A DNA stretch of 64,000 bases from Sphingomonas hankookensis (GTDB lineage: Bacteria; Pseudomonadota; Alphaproteobacteria; Sphingomonadales; Sphingomonadaceae). The DNA is taken from positions 310,001 to 374,000 of the forward strand of contig NZ_JAKREV010000001.1 in the NCBI RefSeq assembly GCF_022664465.1, read 5' to 3'. The position numbers were made by a program, and so were the translations under genes. This document shows, in pieces, positions 1 to 8,324 of this stretch. Position 1 is the stretch's first letter; each line of letters opens with the position of its first letter. The notes beneath the pieces were generated by a model, which made no database searches, was not told the origin of the DNA, and saw nothing but the letters and a program-made list of their open reading frames with translations.

Positions 1-1768
1 CATCGAGCTGGGGCAGGAACTCCTGGCCCAAGGTCGAATAGGCTCCGATCGCCAGTGTGAACGCGCCGACCGCCACGCCGATCGTCATCGTCGAGCGTCG
101 CATCGCCTTGTCGAGGCCCGGTTCATAGCGCGCTTTGAGCCACGCCATGATCCGGCCTTCCTTCTCATCGACCGGCTTGCTGAGCCATATCGCCAGCATG
201 GCGGGCACGAAGGTGAGCGACAGTACGAACGCGAAGGCGAGCGCGATGATGACGGTCAACGCCATCGGCGTGAACGTCTTTCCTTCAACCCCGCTCAAGG
301 TGAGCAATGGAATATAGACGAGGATGATGATCGCCTGACCGAACACGGACGGGCGGACCATCTCGCGCGCCGCGTCGGCGACAACAGACAGACGCTCATT
401 CAGGTCGAGAACACGCCCTTGCGCGTGCTGGCGCTCGGCCATGCGACGTAGCGCGTTTTCGACGATGATGACGGCCCCATCGACGATCAGGCCGAAGTCT
501 AGCGCCCCCAGGCTCATCAGGTTCGCCGACACGCCGCCCCGGAGCATTCCGAAGCTGGTGAGCAGCATGGTGACGGGAATGACCAGCGCCGCGATCAGCG
601 CCGCGCGGAAGTTGCCGAGCAGCAGGAACAGTACGACGACTACGAGCAGCGCGCCTTCGGAAAGGTTCTTCGCCACGGTCTTGATGGTCGAGTTGACGAG
701 CGCGGTGCGGTCGAGAACCGGCTGCACGATCACGTCGGTGGGCAGCGAGGCGTTGATCTCTCCTAAGCGGTCGGAGACGGCCGATGCGACAGAACGACTG
801 TTCTCGCCGATCCGCATGACGGCGGTGCCGGCGACGACTTCGTGGCCGTTTTCCGACGCAGATCCCATGCGGATCGCCTGGCCGGTCTTCACGGTCGCGA
901 CCTGGCTCAACAGGATCGGCACGCCCTCCCGAGTGGCGACAACTGTGCGCGCCAGCTCGCTCGCGTCCGCGATGCGCGCGTCGGATCGGACCGCCAGCCC
1001 TTCGCCGTTGCGATCGACCACGCCGGCACCGACGCCGGTGTTGTTCTCCTCCAATGCGGTCGCCAGGTCGTTGAGGCTCAGGCGGAGCGCTGCCAGCCTC
1101 TGAACGTCCGGGACGACCTGATACTGCTTCACATAGCCGCCGATCGCGTCGATCCCGGCAAGCCCGCCTGTGTTCTTTAACAGCGGGGTCACGATCCAGT
1201 CCTGCACCGTGCGGAGATACGTCGCCTGATCGGCCTGGGTGGTCAGCCGCTCACCCTCGGGCGTGATGTAACTGCCGTCCGGCTGAATGCCGGGTGCGCC
1301 GGGAGCGTGCTTGTCCTCGGGCCGGTGCGCGAGCCGTACGGTCCACATATAGACCTCGCCCAATCCCGTCGCGATCGGCCCCATTTCGGGTGTCGCGCCG
1401 TTCGGCAAGCTTTCCTCGGCGGTGCGTAGGCGTTCGGTTACCTGCTGGCGCGCGAAGTAGATATCGGTCGCGTCGGTGAACACGGCGGTCACCTGGGCGA
1501 AGCCGTTGCGGCTGAGCGACCGGGTATATTCGAGGCCGGGTACGCCTGCGAGCGCCGTCTCGATTGGAAACGCGACCTGCTTCTCTACCAGCTCGGGGGA
1601 GAGGGACGGGGCGCGGACGTTGATCTGCACCTGATTGTTGGTGATGTCGGGCACCGCGTCGATCGGCAGGCGCGCGAGCGCCCATCCCCCGATGATCGCG
1701 GCAATGGCGGTGACGAGCAGGACAAACCAGCGCCGCTCCACCGAAAAGGTGACGATACGGTCGATCAT
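1..1768 (-). CDS. czcA: CzcA/CusA-family heavy-metal RND efflux pump, partial (C-terminus off the left edge)
   Basis: Inner-membrane proton-driven RND transporter that exports divalent metals through a CzcCBA tripartite complex. The first 589 codons are visible, over half of the usual ~1050. An N-terminal transmembrane helix is followed by the porter-domain start LPIDAVPDITNNQVQ. The proton-relay signature DFGLIVDGAVIIVEN lies near residues 424-438, with two Asp and one Glu in the arrangement of the heavy-metal (HME-RND) subfamily. It starts 3 bp after the czcB stop codon, so it is the last of three co-transcribed genes. DFG with a downstream VEN points to divalent Zn/Co/Cd/Ni rather than monovalent Cu/Ag export, but substrate is an inference. 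Confidence 0.95.
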   Translation of the reverse strand, partial: MIDRIVTFSVERRWFVLLVTAIAAIIGGWALARLPIDAVPDITNNQVQINVRAPSLSPELVEKQVAFPIETALAGVPGLEYTRSLSRNGFAQVTAVFTDATDIYFARQQVTERLRTAEESLPNGATPEMGPIATGLGEVYMWTVRLAHRPEDKHAPGAPGIQPDGSYITPEGERLTTQADQATYLRTVQDWIVTPLLKNTGGLAGIDAIGGYVKQYQVVPDVQRLAALRLSLNDLATALEENNTGVGAGVVDRNGEGLAVRSDARIADASELARTVVATREGVPILLSQVATVKTGQAIRMGSASENGHEVVAGTAVMRIGENSRSVASAVSDRLGEINASLPTDVIVQPVLDRTALVNSTIKTVAKNLSEGALLVVVVLFLLLGNFRAALIAALVIPVTMLLTSFGMLRGGVSANLMSLGALDFGLIVDGAVIIVENALRRMAERQHAQGRVLDLNERLSVVADAAREMVRPSVFGQAIIILVYIPLLTLSGVEGKTFTPMALTVIIALAFAFVLSLTFVPAMLAIWLSKPVDEKEGRIMAWLKARYEPGLDKAMRRSTMTIGVAVGAFTLAIGAYSTLGQEFLPQLD

Positions 1769-1771
1769 CGT

Positions 1772-2950
1772 TTAGTCCTCGTGCTCCGCTTCGCCTTTTC
1801 CGAGTTCGGCCTTGAGCGTGAAGCTGCCCGTGGCGGCGATCTCCTCGCGGCCGGTAAGCCCGGATGTGACGACGACATTCGATCCGCTCGCCTGCCCGAT
1901 GACGACGGGGGTGGCAGCGAACCCGGTAGGCGTCCGCACGAACACCATCGATCGGTTCTCGATCGATTGGACTGCCGCGGCCGGCACGGTGACGGTGCCG
2001 CTGCCCGCGCCGGGAAGCTGGATTGCGGCCGTCACCGGCTCGCCCACGCGCCATTGTCCAGCTCGGTTGTCGACGATCGCGATCACCTGCACCTGCCGCG
2101 TGGTCTCGTCCAGAATCGGCGACACGAAGCTGACGCGCGCGGTCGAGCGACGGCCCCCGGCGCTGATCGTGACGCTTGATCCTGGCCGCACCAAACCGGC
2201 ATCGGTGGGGGACAGCGATACCGTCACCGCCACCTGGGACAGGTTCGCGACCCGGAACAGCTCGGCGTTCGCTGCGACGGTCTGCCCGAGCGTCACGCTG
2301 CGCGCGATCACCTGCCCACCGATCGGCGACGCGATGCCGATGCGATTCAGCGCACCGCCGCCCCCGCCCGCTGCTGCCACTTGCTGCTGCGCCAGCCTGA
2401 GCGCAATGCCTGCCTCGGTCGCGGCGGTTCGCGCCGCGATCAAGTCCTGCTCGGGAGATACTCGCTCGGCGAACAGCCGCTGCTCGCGGCGAAGCTGGGA
2501 CTGCGCCAACGCCGATCGCGCGCGCGCTGCCTCCACCTCCGCCTTCAACGATGCCGCCTCGCGGCTCTCGATGATCGCAAGCGTCTGACCACGACCGATC
2601 GACTGCCCAAGATTGCGGGTGAGCGATACGACCCGCCCCCCGATCGCGGCCGATACGACCTGGGTGCCTTGCGGATCGCCCTCGATGGTCGCGGGAAGGG
2701 TGAGAACGCCGCCTCCGCCAGTCACGCTCGGCCGGACGATCTGAACACCGGCCGCGGTGATCTGCCGGGGGGTGAGGACGATTGCCTCCTTGGCTGCCTC
2801 TCCTTTGTGCTCGCCCTCGGCTTCACCGTGGCCAGCTTCCTCGGCCGTATTGCCGGCAACCGCGTTGTCAGCCTCCTGGCCGTTGCCGCACGCGGCAAGG
2901 AACAGGGCAAGGGTGACGGGCAACGTCACCCGCTTGACTATGGTCATCAT
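1772..2950 (-). CDS. czcB: CzcB-like periplasmic adaptor (membrane fusion) lipoprotein of the metal efflux pump
   Basis: Membrane-fusion subunit linking the RND pump to the outer-membrane channel; 392 aa. The N-terminus is a lipoprotein signal with LAAC lipobox (Cys21). A His/Glu-rich linker (GHGEAEGEHKGE) follows and may bind metal. Then come a barrel-sandwich/lipoyl half, an alpha-hairpin coiled coil rich in Ala/Gln/Arg, and beta-barrel domains. A second acidic/His tail ends the protein. The start was chosen at the Met pair because a good ribosome site (AAAGGAAC) precedes it and the czcC stop overlaps it as ATGA, which suggests translational coupling. Longer upstream reading is antisense-like and lies inside czcC. 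Confidence 0.92.
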   Translation of the reverse strand: MMTIVKRVTLPVTLALFLAACGNGQEADNAVAGNTAEEAGHGEAEGEHKGEAAKEAIVLTPRQITAAGVQIVRPSVTGGGGVLTLPATIEGDPQGTQVVSAAIGGRVVSLTRNLGQSIGRGQTLAIIESREAASLKAEVEAARARSALAQSQLRREQRLFAERVSPEQDLIAARTAATEAGIALRLAQQQVAAAGGGGGALNRIGIASPIGGQVIARSVTLGQTVAANAELFRVANLSQVAVTVSLSPTDAGLVRPGSSVTISAGGRRSTARVSFVSPILDETTRQVQVIAIVDNRAGQWRVGEPVTAAIQLPGAGSGTVTVPAAAVQSIENRSMVFVRTPTGFAATPVVIGQASGSNVVVTSGLTGREEIAATGSFTLKAELGKGEAEHED

Positions 2951-4215
2951 CGGGCCGGTTCCTTTGAATAGTCGGGCGCGGGTGTCGCGAGACGATCCCT
3001 GCGGGCCTGGGCATTGCGGTACGCGGCAAGCGCGTCGATCGCGGTCGTTCGGATCTGAGAAAGGGTGCGCTCGGCGTCGAGAAGGTCGAGCTGCCCGAAC
3101 TTGCCCTCGCGGTAACCGATGCGCGCGATACGCGCGGCCTCCTTTGCCGCTGCCAGCGCCGGGCCGCTCGCCGCGCGGGCGGTTGTCGCGGCGTTCGCCA
3201 CCTCGGCCTCCGCCGACGCGAGCGCCTGAGCCGCGTCCAGCTCCGCAACACGACGAAGCGCTTCGGCCTGATCTCGCTGAGCGCTGGCCTGGATGACGGC
3301 CGCGACGCCCCTGTTGAATATGGGGAAGGGTATAGATACGCCGAACACCGCTGCGACATCGTTGGTCGCTTCCAGGCGGCGCGCGCTGGCGCTTACCGTC
3401 ACGTCGGGAATACGCTGACTCTGTGCAAGCCGCACCTGCGCCGCGGCCGTGGTCACATCTGCCCGCGCCGCGGCAAGCGCGAGCGTGCCGGTCGGCTCCC
3501 GGCTGAGCGGCGGGCCATAGCCTTCCACCTGATAAAACCATGCAACGTCGAGCGAACCGGTGATCGGCTTGCCAATGCGCCGCGCCAGATTATCGCGGGC
3601 GACGATCGTCAGCCGCTGGGCGCGCTCCACCGCCGCTTCGGCATTGATGCGAAGCACATCGGCGCGCTGCTCTTCGATTGGGGAGGCACGGCCTGCACGA
3701 ACGCGCACGTTGGCCGCCCGTAGCGCCTCGCGGGCGATATCGGCCTGCTCGCGCGCAGTTGTGAGCCGGCGCTCGGCCGCGACCGCCTCTACATAGGATT
3801 GGGTGACGGCAAGACGTAGATCGGCCGCCACGATGGCGGCGGCGATCTGCGCCCTGCTGCTATTGGCATCGGCGACGGCGATCCGCGCCGAACGCTTGCC
3901 GCCCAGCTCGATCGGGAGCGCCAGTCCGGCCGTGGTCTCGGCGCTGCGCAAACCCCGATACTGGCCACTGCCGGCGATGTTCTCGGTCTCGGCGACGATC
4001 GTGGGGTTGGGTCGGTAACCGGCGACGGTGCGACCCGCCTCGGCGGAACGGATGCCGGCCGATGCGGCATCAATGGCTGGCGCGGTGGCGCCAGCGAGCG
4101 CGAGCGCGCGATCTAAGGTCAAGGGCGGACTGGTCGTGGCGGGCGCGACCGATTGCGCCTGCGCGATCGACGCGCATGACGCTACGGCAAGAAATGCCGC
4201 GATGAGACGGTGCAT
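2947..4215 (-). CDS. czcC: CzcC-like TolC-family outer-membrane channel protein
   Basis: Outer-membrane efflux channel of the CzcCBA pump; 422 aa, typical for the family. A Sec signal peptide (MHRLIAAFLAVASCASIAQA) is followed by two OEP repeats of long Ala/Arg-rich helices, with the TolC-type segment LALPIELGGKRSARI in the first half and FPIFNRGVAA in the second. The start at Met (MHRLIAAF) gives a clean signal peptide; an in-frame extension upstream has no such signal. The gene is first of the three pump genes and overlaps czcB by 4 bp. Confidence 0.93.
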   Translation of the reverse strand: MHRLIAAFLAVASCASIAQAQSVAPATTSPPLTLDRALALAGATAPAIDAASAGIRSAEAGRTVAGYRPNPTIVAETENIAGSGQYRGLRSAETTAGLALPIELGGKRSARIAVADANSSRAQIAAAIVAADLRLAVTQSYVEAVAAERRLTTAREQADIAREALRAANVRVRAGRASPIEEQRADVLRINAEAAVERAQRLTIVARDNLARRIGKPITGSLDVAWFYQVEGYGPPLSREPTGTLALAAARADVTTAAAQVRLAQSQRIPDVTVSASARRLEATNDVAAVFGVSIPFPIFNRGVAAVIQASAQRDQAEALRRVAELDAAQALASAEAEVANAATTARAASGPALAAAKEAARIARIGYREGKFGQLDLLDAERTLSQIRTTAIDALAAYRNAQARRDRLATPAPDYSKEPAR

Positions 4216-4279
4216 GGATGATGGACTCCTGACGAAACCTGGACCCGTCGCGACGAGACGCGCGGGCGTTAGAGGTTCG

Positions 4280-4615
4280 TCAGGCTTGGGGAGGGCGTAG
4301 CGCTGGGTCCGTGGTCGCGCCTGCGGTCCGGTCGTGATCCCATGTGAACCGGCTCGCGCGACGATCGGCGCTGTGTTGCGCAGGATCGGATGTGCTCGGC
4401 ACGCCAATATGGTGGCCGTGGCACCCGCCATGATGGTGCGGGTAGCCCTTTTCGGAATCAGCGGGCACCTGGTCGCCGTCACCGTCTGCATGGTCGATGC
4501 TCGATGCCACCGAAGTCTCGACGCACGTCACTGGCTCATTGGCGTGCACGACCGAACCCAAGCCCAACGTGGAGGCGAGTAGCAGGCACATGAAGATGGC
4601 GAGCAGGCGGTGCAT
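4280..4615 (-). CDS. His-rich secreted protein leading the czc operon
   Basis: A 111-aa protein of unknown exact function. It has a signal peptide (MHRLLAIFMCLLLASTLGLG) followed by a short mature region with the cluster HHHGGCHGHH near residues 60-70, an obvious candidate for binding soft or borderline divalent metals. It lies 64 bp upstream of czcC on the same strand, so it is probably the first gene of the efflux operon and may act as a periplasmic metal chaperone or buffer. The internal Met start was preferred over an upstream in-frame start because only it gives a signal peptide. Small His-rich proteins preceding czcC occur in other sphingomonads; function here is inferred. Confidence 0.75.
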   Translation of the reverse strand: MHRLLAIFMCLLLASTLGLGSVVHANEPVTCVETSVASSIDHADGDGDQVPADSEKGYPHHHGGCHGHHIGVPSTSDPAQHSADRRASRFTWDHDRTAGATTDPALRPPQA

Positions 4616-4680
4616 TGTAGCCCACCTAGCATCTATCAGCTGCCATGTCATGAACACGCCGATCGCGCTCGGAACGGTGT

Positions 4681-4698
4681 CACAACCTAACGGTTGTG
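4681..4698. promoter_or_regulatory. Inverted repeat upstream of the czc operon (candidate operator)
   Basis: A perfect 7-bp inverted repeat with 4-bp spacer (CACAACC-TAAC-GGTTGTG) lies about 65 bp upstream of the His-rich leader gene. Its position and symmetry fit a metal-responsive repressor or activator site for the efflux operon. No regulator gene is visible in the window, so the binding family is unknown. Confidence 0.4.
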
Positions 4699-4900
4699 CC
4701 ACCGGCTGATCAGCCACGCGCTGTTGCATTGACCTAATCCCGGCCGTTCAGAGCCTTCATTCGCATCGCCAACTTCTGCCGTTCGTTCACATGAACCTCG
4801 TGGTCCTGATGACCAGTTTCATCAGGGTTCGATCAAGGTCAGTCAGGACGATGCCAAGGCATCTTCCCATGCTAGGATCATCGAGAGCCACTGAACCCTT

Positions 4901-4920
4901 ATATAAAGATATCTTTATAT
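4901..4920. promoter_or_regulatory. Perfect 20-bp AT-rich palindrome upstream of the mesX leader (candidate ArsR-type operator)
   Basis: ATATAAAGATATCTTTATAT is a perfect self-complementary 20-mer, conspicuous in GC-rich surroundings. It ends 5 bp before a TTGACA hexamer (4926-4931) that could be a -35 box for the operon downstream. AT-rich AAAGATATCTTT-like dyads are the kind bound by ArsR-family regulators of methionine/SAM-cycle genes in Proteobacteria. That assignment is from memory of the family and is an inference. Confidence 0.55.
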
Positions 4921-4954
4921 GACAGTTGACAGCGCTCCTACAGTGGTGTTGAAC

Positions 4955-5165
4955 CAGTGTGTCGAGGTTCCTCATTCCAGGCATGGCGATGGGGCTAAGA
5001 CGGGAAGCCGGTGACGCTCGTCGTGAGCGGAGTCCGGCGCTGCCCCCGCAACTGTAAGCGGTGAGCGGCGGCTCCCTCGTGTGTCACTGGACCTCGCAAC
5101 AGGTCCGGGAAGGCCGGAGCCGACGTGTCGACCCGTGAGCCAGGAGACCTGCCTCCGACGCAACA
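4955..5165 (+). ncRNA. Cobalamin (B12, AdoCbl-type) riboswitch in the mesX-mesD leader
   Basis: The stretch carries the conserved blocks of a cobalamin riboswitch in order: GGGAAGCCGGTG (from 5002), the core GCCCCCGCAACTGTAAGCGG (5042-5061), the CACTGG arm and GGGAAGGCCGG (5107-5117), and the B12 box AGCCAGGAGACCTGCC (5138-5153). It sits on the + strand with about 120 nt between the B12 box and the mesX start. Known riboswitches of this class shut off expression when coenzyme B12 is present, which matches a downstream B12-independent methionine synthase. Outer boundaries are approximate. Confidence 0.93.
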
Positions 5166-5286
5166 CGTTCCTCGGACGGGGGTTCCTCCGGTGGATCGCG
5201 CTTGGAGGACGGCCTGCGGCTCGTGCCGCGGCCGCTGATGCCTGCGCGCTCCCTCGGCTCCCCTGCCCGACCATTGCAGGTGAGAA

Positions 5287-6270
5287 ATGACGGGCAACGA
5301 TTTCACATTCGCGATCAGCCGCATCCCTTTCGACGAGGATTATCGACCGGGCGATGGGACGCGCGCGACGACCAATTTCGCCAATCTCGCCCGTGGTGAG
5401 CGTCGCCAGGAGAACCTCCGCAACACGCTGAGAATGATCGACAATCGCTTCAACTCGCTTATGCACTGGGACAACCCGGCGGGGGATCGCTACGCCGTCG
5501 AATTGTTCATCATCTCCGCCGCGTTGGTCCTAGAGGCATGGCGCGATGAACCCTTTCCGCTGATCGAAATCCTGGAGACGGTGATCGTCGACAGGCGCGG
5601 CGGCGAGCGCATCGCCGGAATGGTCGGCAACAACTTCTCGTCGTACGTCCGCGACTACGACTTCAGCGTGGTTCTGCCGGACCACCTGCGCCGGCATCCA
5701 GGCGGCGGCGTGCCGGACGGCTTCGGCGACCTCCACGGCAACCTCTTCAAGAAATTCCTGGGCTCGGCTGCGTACCGCGACACGTTCGCCAAGTCGCCGG
5801 TGATCTGCCTCAGCGTGTCGAGCAAGGGGCTCTATTGGAGAACCGCGAACGCGCACCCGATCCTAGGCGTCGAGTACCGCAACGACGCGCCGTCCCCGAC
5901 CGACGCCTACTTCGCCAAGATGGACATGAAGGTCCGCTACTTCATGCCTCCGCACGCCGTGGCGCCGCTCGCCTTCTACCACGTCGGCGATCTGCTCGAC
6001 GATTACACCCACCTCGAACTGGCGAGCGCGGTCGGCACCATGGAGACGTTCCAGAAAATCTACCGCCCGGAGATCTACAACGCGAACTCGGTCGCCTCAC
6101 AGGACTACCGCCCCAGCCTCACCTACCAGGACTTCTCGCTGACCCGCATCGTCTATGATCGCGAAGAGCGCAGCCGGCTCGCTGTCGAGCAGGGCCGCTT
6201 CGCCGAAGAACATTTCATCAAGCCGCATGCCGCCCTGCTCGCGCAGTGGTCGGCGAGCTGCGCCCTCTGA
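5287..6270 (+). CDS. mesX: MesX (DUF1852), partner of folate-independent methionine synthase MesD
   Basis: A 327-aa cytoplasmic protein of the DUF1852 family. Genetic work on other bacteria showed that DUF1852 proteins (MesX) are needed for methionine synthesis by the core-MetE-like enzyme MesD, whose methyl donor is not methyl-tetrahydrofolate. Family-typical segments are the N-terminal FTFAISRIPFDEDY and the motif NTLRMIDNRFN. The start has an AGGTGAG ribosome site 3 bp upstream. The gene is first in an operon behind the B12 riboswitch, 23 bp before mesD. The chemistry of MesX is unresolved; recognition rests on the sequence pattern and the mesD neighbour. Confidence 0.88.
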   Translation: MTGNDFTFAISRIPFDEDYRPGDGTRATTNFANLARGERRQENLRNTLRMIDNRFNSLMHWDNPAGDRYAVELFIISAALVLEAWRDEPFPLIEILETVIVDRRGGERIAGMVGNNFSSYVRDYDFSVVLPDHLRRHPGGGVPDGFGDLHGNLFKKFLGSAAYRDTFAKSPVICLSVSSKGLYWRTANAHPILGVEYRNDAPSPTDAYFAKMDMKVRYFMPPHAVAPLAFYHVGDLLDDYTHLELASAVGTMETFQKIYRPEIYNANSVASQDYRPSLTYQDFSLTRIVYDREERSRLAVEQGRFAEEHFIKPHAALLAQWSASCAL

Positions 6271-6293
6271 TCGCCCAAACAAGGTATCCCGAC

Positions 6294-7325
6294 ATGACGA
6301 TGTTGTTGCCGACCACCACCGCAGGCAGTCTGCCCAAGCCTTCCTGGCTCGCTCAACCGGAGGTGCTGTGGTCGCCATGGAGACTGGAGGGCGAGGAGCT
6401 GGCTGCGGCCAAGCGGGACGCGCTGCGCCTTGCCGTGGATGACCAGCGGCGAGCGGGCATCACCCTCGTCGGCGACGGCGAGCAAACACGTCGGCACTTC
6501 GTGACAACCTTCGTCGAGCATCTTGCCGGGGTCGACTTCGAGAAGCGCGAGACCGTGCGCATCCGCAACCGCTACGACGCCAGCGTACCAATGGTGGTCG
6601 GCGCGGTGTCACGTCCCGAACCCGTGTTCGTCGAGGACGCACGGTACCTGCGCACGCAAACCGAGCTGCCGATCAAATGGACGCTGCCCGGCCCCATGAC
6701 GATGATCGATACGCTATACGACGCGCATTACCGCAGCCGCGAGAAGCTGGCTTGGGAGTTTGCACTGATCCTGAACCAGGAAGCGCGCGAGTTGGAGGCC
6801 GCCGGCGTCGACGTCATCCAGTTCGACGAACCGGCGTTCAACGTCTTTTTCGACGAGGCGAACGATTGGGGGATCGCCACGCTGGAGAAAGCGGCGGAAG
6901 GCCTGAAGGCCGAAACCGCAGTCCACATCTGCTACGGTTACGGCATCGAGGCGAACACCGAGTGGAAGAAGACGCTTGGGTCGCAATGGCGCGAGTACGA
7001 ACGGACCTTCCCTAACCTGCAGACATCCAGCATCGATATCGTTTCGCTCGAGTGCCAGAACTCCCGTGTGCCGATGGAACTGATCGAGCTGGTCCGTGGC
7101 AAGAAGGTGATGGTCGGCGCGATCGACGTGGCGACCGACACGGTGGAGACGCCCGAGGAGGTCGCCGCCACGCTGCGGAACGCGCTTCGCTTCGTCGATG
7201 CGGACAAGCTCATTCCCGCTACGAATTGCGGCATGGCGCCGCTGGCGCGCGACGTCGCGACTGCGAAGCTGAAGGCATTGGGCGCCGGCGCGGCGGTGGT
7301 CCGCCAGGAGTTGGCATCGGCATGA
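6294..7325 (+). CDS. mesD: MesD, folate-independent methionine synthase (core MetE-like)
   Basis: A 343-aa enzyme corresponding to only the C-terminal catalytic barrel of MetE; it methylates homocysteine to methionine without B12. The N-terminus TTTAGSLPKPSW is typical of the barrel. Likely zinc ligands are His211 and Cys213 (VHICYG), Glu253 (SLEC) and Cys312 (TNCGM), and the substrate-contact motif QFDEPAF is present. The absence of the N-terminal MetE half and the adjacent DUF1852 gene place it in the MesD group rather than MetE. The start at MTMLLP has an AAGG site 9 bp upstream; the stop overlaps the next gene as ATGA. Confidence 0.9.
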   Translation: MTMLLPTTTAGSLPKPSWLAQPEVLWSPWRLEGEELAAAKRDALRLAVDDQRRAGITLVGDGEQTRRHFVTTFVEHLAGVDFEKRETVRIRNRYDASVPMVVGAVSRPEPVFVEDARYLRTQTELPIKWTLPGPMTMIDTLYDAHYRSREKLAWEFALILNQEARELEAAGVDVIQFDEPAFNVFFDEANDWGIATLEKAAEGLKAETAVHICYGYGIEANTEWKKTLGSQWREYERTFPNLQTSSIDIVSLECQNSRVPMELIELVRGKKVMVGAIDVATDTVETPEEVAATLRNALRFVDADKLIPATNCGMAPLARDVATAKLKALGAGAAVVRQELASA

Positions 7326-8119
7326 CGGTATGTGCAACCGGTCGACGGGCTGTTGTGACAAAGGCAACAACAAGCCCGGTGCAGCTTATCGACATGGTGT
7401 TCCCGGGCGACACCAACCACCACGGTACTCTTTTCGGCGGCGTCGCTCTGGCGCACATGGACAAGGTCGCCTTCCTGGCCGCCTCACGCCACGGCCGTGC
7501 GCCCTTTGTCACGGCCGCATCCGAGAAGGTCGATTTCGCCGCACCAGCGCACGCCGGCGACATGGTGGAGGTGACCGGTCAGGTTGTCCGGGTCGGTAAC
7601 AGCTCGCTCGATGTTGCGGTCGAGCTGGTGGCCGAAGCGCCGGTAACAGGTGAGCGGCGTCTGTGCACCCGGGGGCGCTTCACGCTGGTAGCGCAGAAAG
7701 GGCCGGACACCCGCCTGCCGCTGCCGCGGATCGGGGCAGTGGCGGAAGTCGATCATGAAGTACTTCGTTTGACCGACATGGTCTTTCCCGGACAGACCAA
7801 CCACTATGGTACGCTATACGGTGGGGACGCCCTGAAGATGATGGGGAAAGCGGCCTTCATCGCCGCCACCCGGCATGCTCGCGCCGTCATGGTTATGGCT
7901 GCGTCCGATCGGACCGACTTCACTTCGCCGATCCGCGAGGGCCAGATCGTTGAGCTCGTTGCCTCGGTCCGCATGACCGGACGCAGCTCAGTCCGGGTGG
8001 AGGTCGCCTTGTGGGCGGAAAACTTGCTGACCGGTGATCGGCGCCACGCCGCCACTGCTCTGTTCACAATGGTCAGCGTCGGTCCCGATGGGCGCTCAAA
8101 GCCCATCGCCGGCGTTTAG
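7322..8119 (+). CDS. Double-hotdog acyl-CoA thioesterase-like protein
   Basis: A 265-aa protein made of two tandem hotdog domains (about residues 20-130 and 150-250). Each repeat has the same signature, FPGDTNHHGTLFGG in the first and FPGQTNHYGTLYGG in the second, as in acyl-CoA thioesterases of the YciA/BFIT type. Its start overlaps the mesD stop (ATGA), so it is translationally coupled to methionine synthase and under the same B12 riboswitch. The physiological thioester is unknown. The coupling to mesXD suggests a role linked to the unknown methyl donor or to a B12-dependent acyl-CoA pathway, but this is speculative. Confidence 0.8.
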   Translation: MTVCATGRRAVVTKATTSPVQLIDMVFPGDTNHHGTLFGGVALAHMDKVAFLAASRHGRAPFVTAASEKVDFAAPAHAGDMVEVTGQVVRVGNSSLDVAVELVAEAPVTGERRLCTRGRFTLVAQKGPDTRLPLPRIGAVAEVDHEVLRLTDMVFPGQTNHYGTLYGGDALKMMGKAAFIAATRHARAVMVMAASDRTDFTSPIREGQIVELVASVRMTGRSSVRVEVALWAENLLTGDRRHAATALFTMVSVGPDGRSKPIAGV

Positions 8120-8184
8120 ACCCAATTGCGGTTATTCGAGGCGCCAGATTGTTTCCCCAATTCCGGCCACCCATTCATGTCGTG

Positions 8185-8219
8185 CAGAAGACACTCAAAC
8201 GCCTCGAGTTTGTCTTCTG
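8185..8219 (+). other. Hairpin downstream of the mes operon (possible terminator or att remnant)
   Basis: CAGAAGAC (8185-8192) pairs with GTCTTCTG (8212-8219), with an inner AAAC/GTTT stem. It follows the thioesterase stop by 65 bp and precedes the foreign segment. No U-run follows, so terminator activity is uncertain. Confidence 0.3.
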
Positions 8220-8324
8220 GCCATCACCATCCTTTGCAAAAACGATGGTGAAGCGGGCAACCCGATAAGTGAGCACAGCCGGTGCCGCGGCACGCCCCCG
8301 GGTAGTCCCGGGAGCGCTTCACTT

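Noticed and set aside
4787..4984. A 65-codon leftward frame upstream of the mes leader
   Set aside because: It covers the palindrome and the 5' edge of the riboswitch, has no ribosome site and no recognisable domain.
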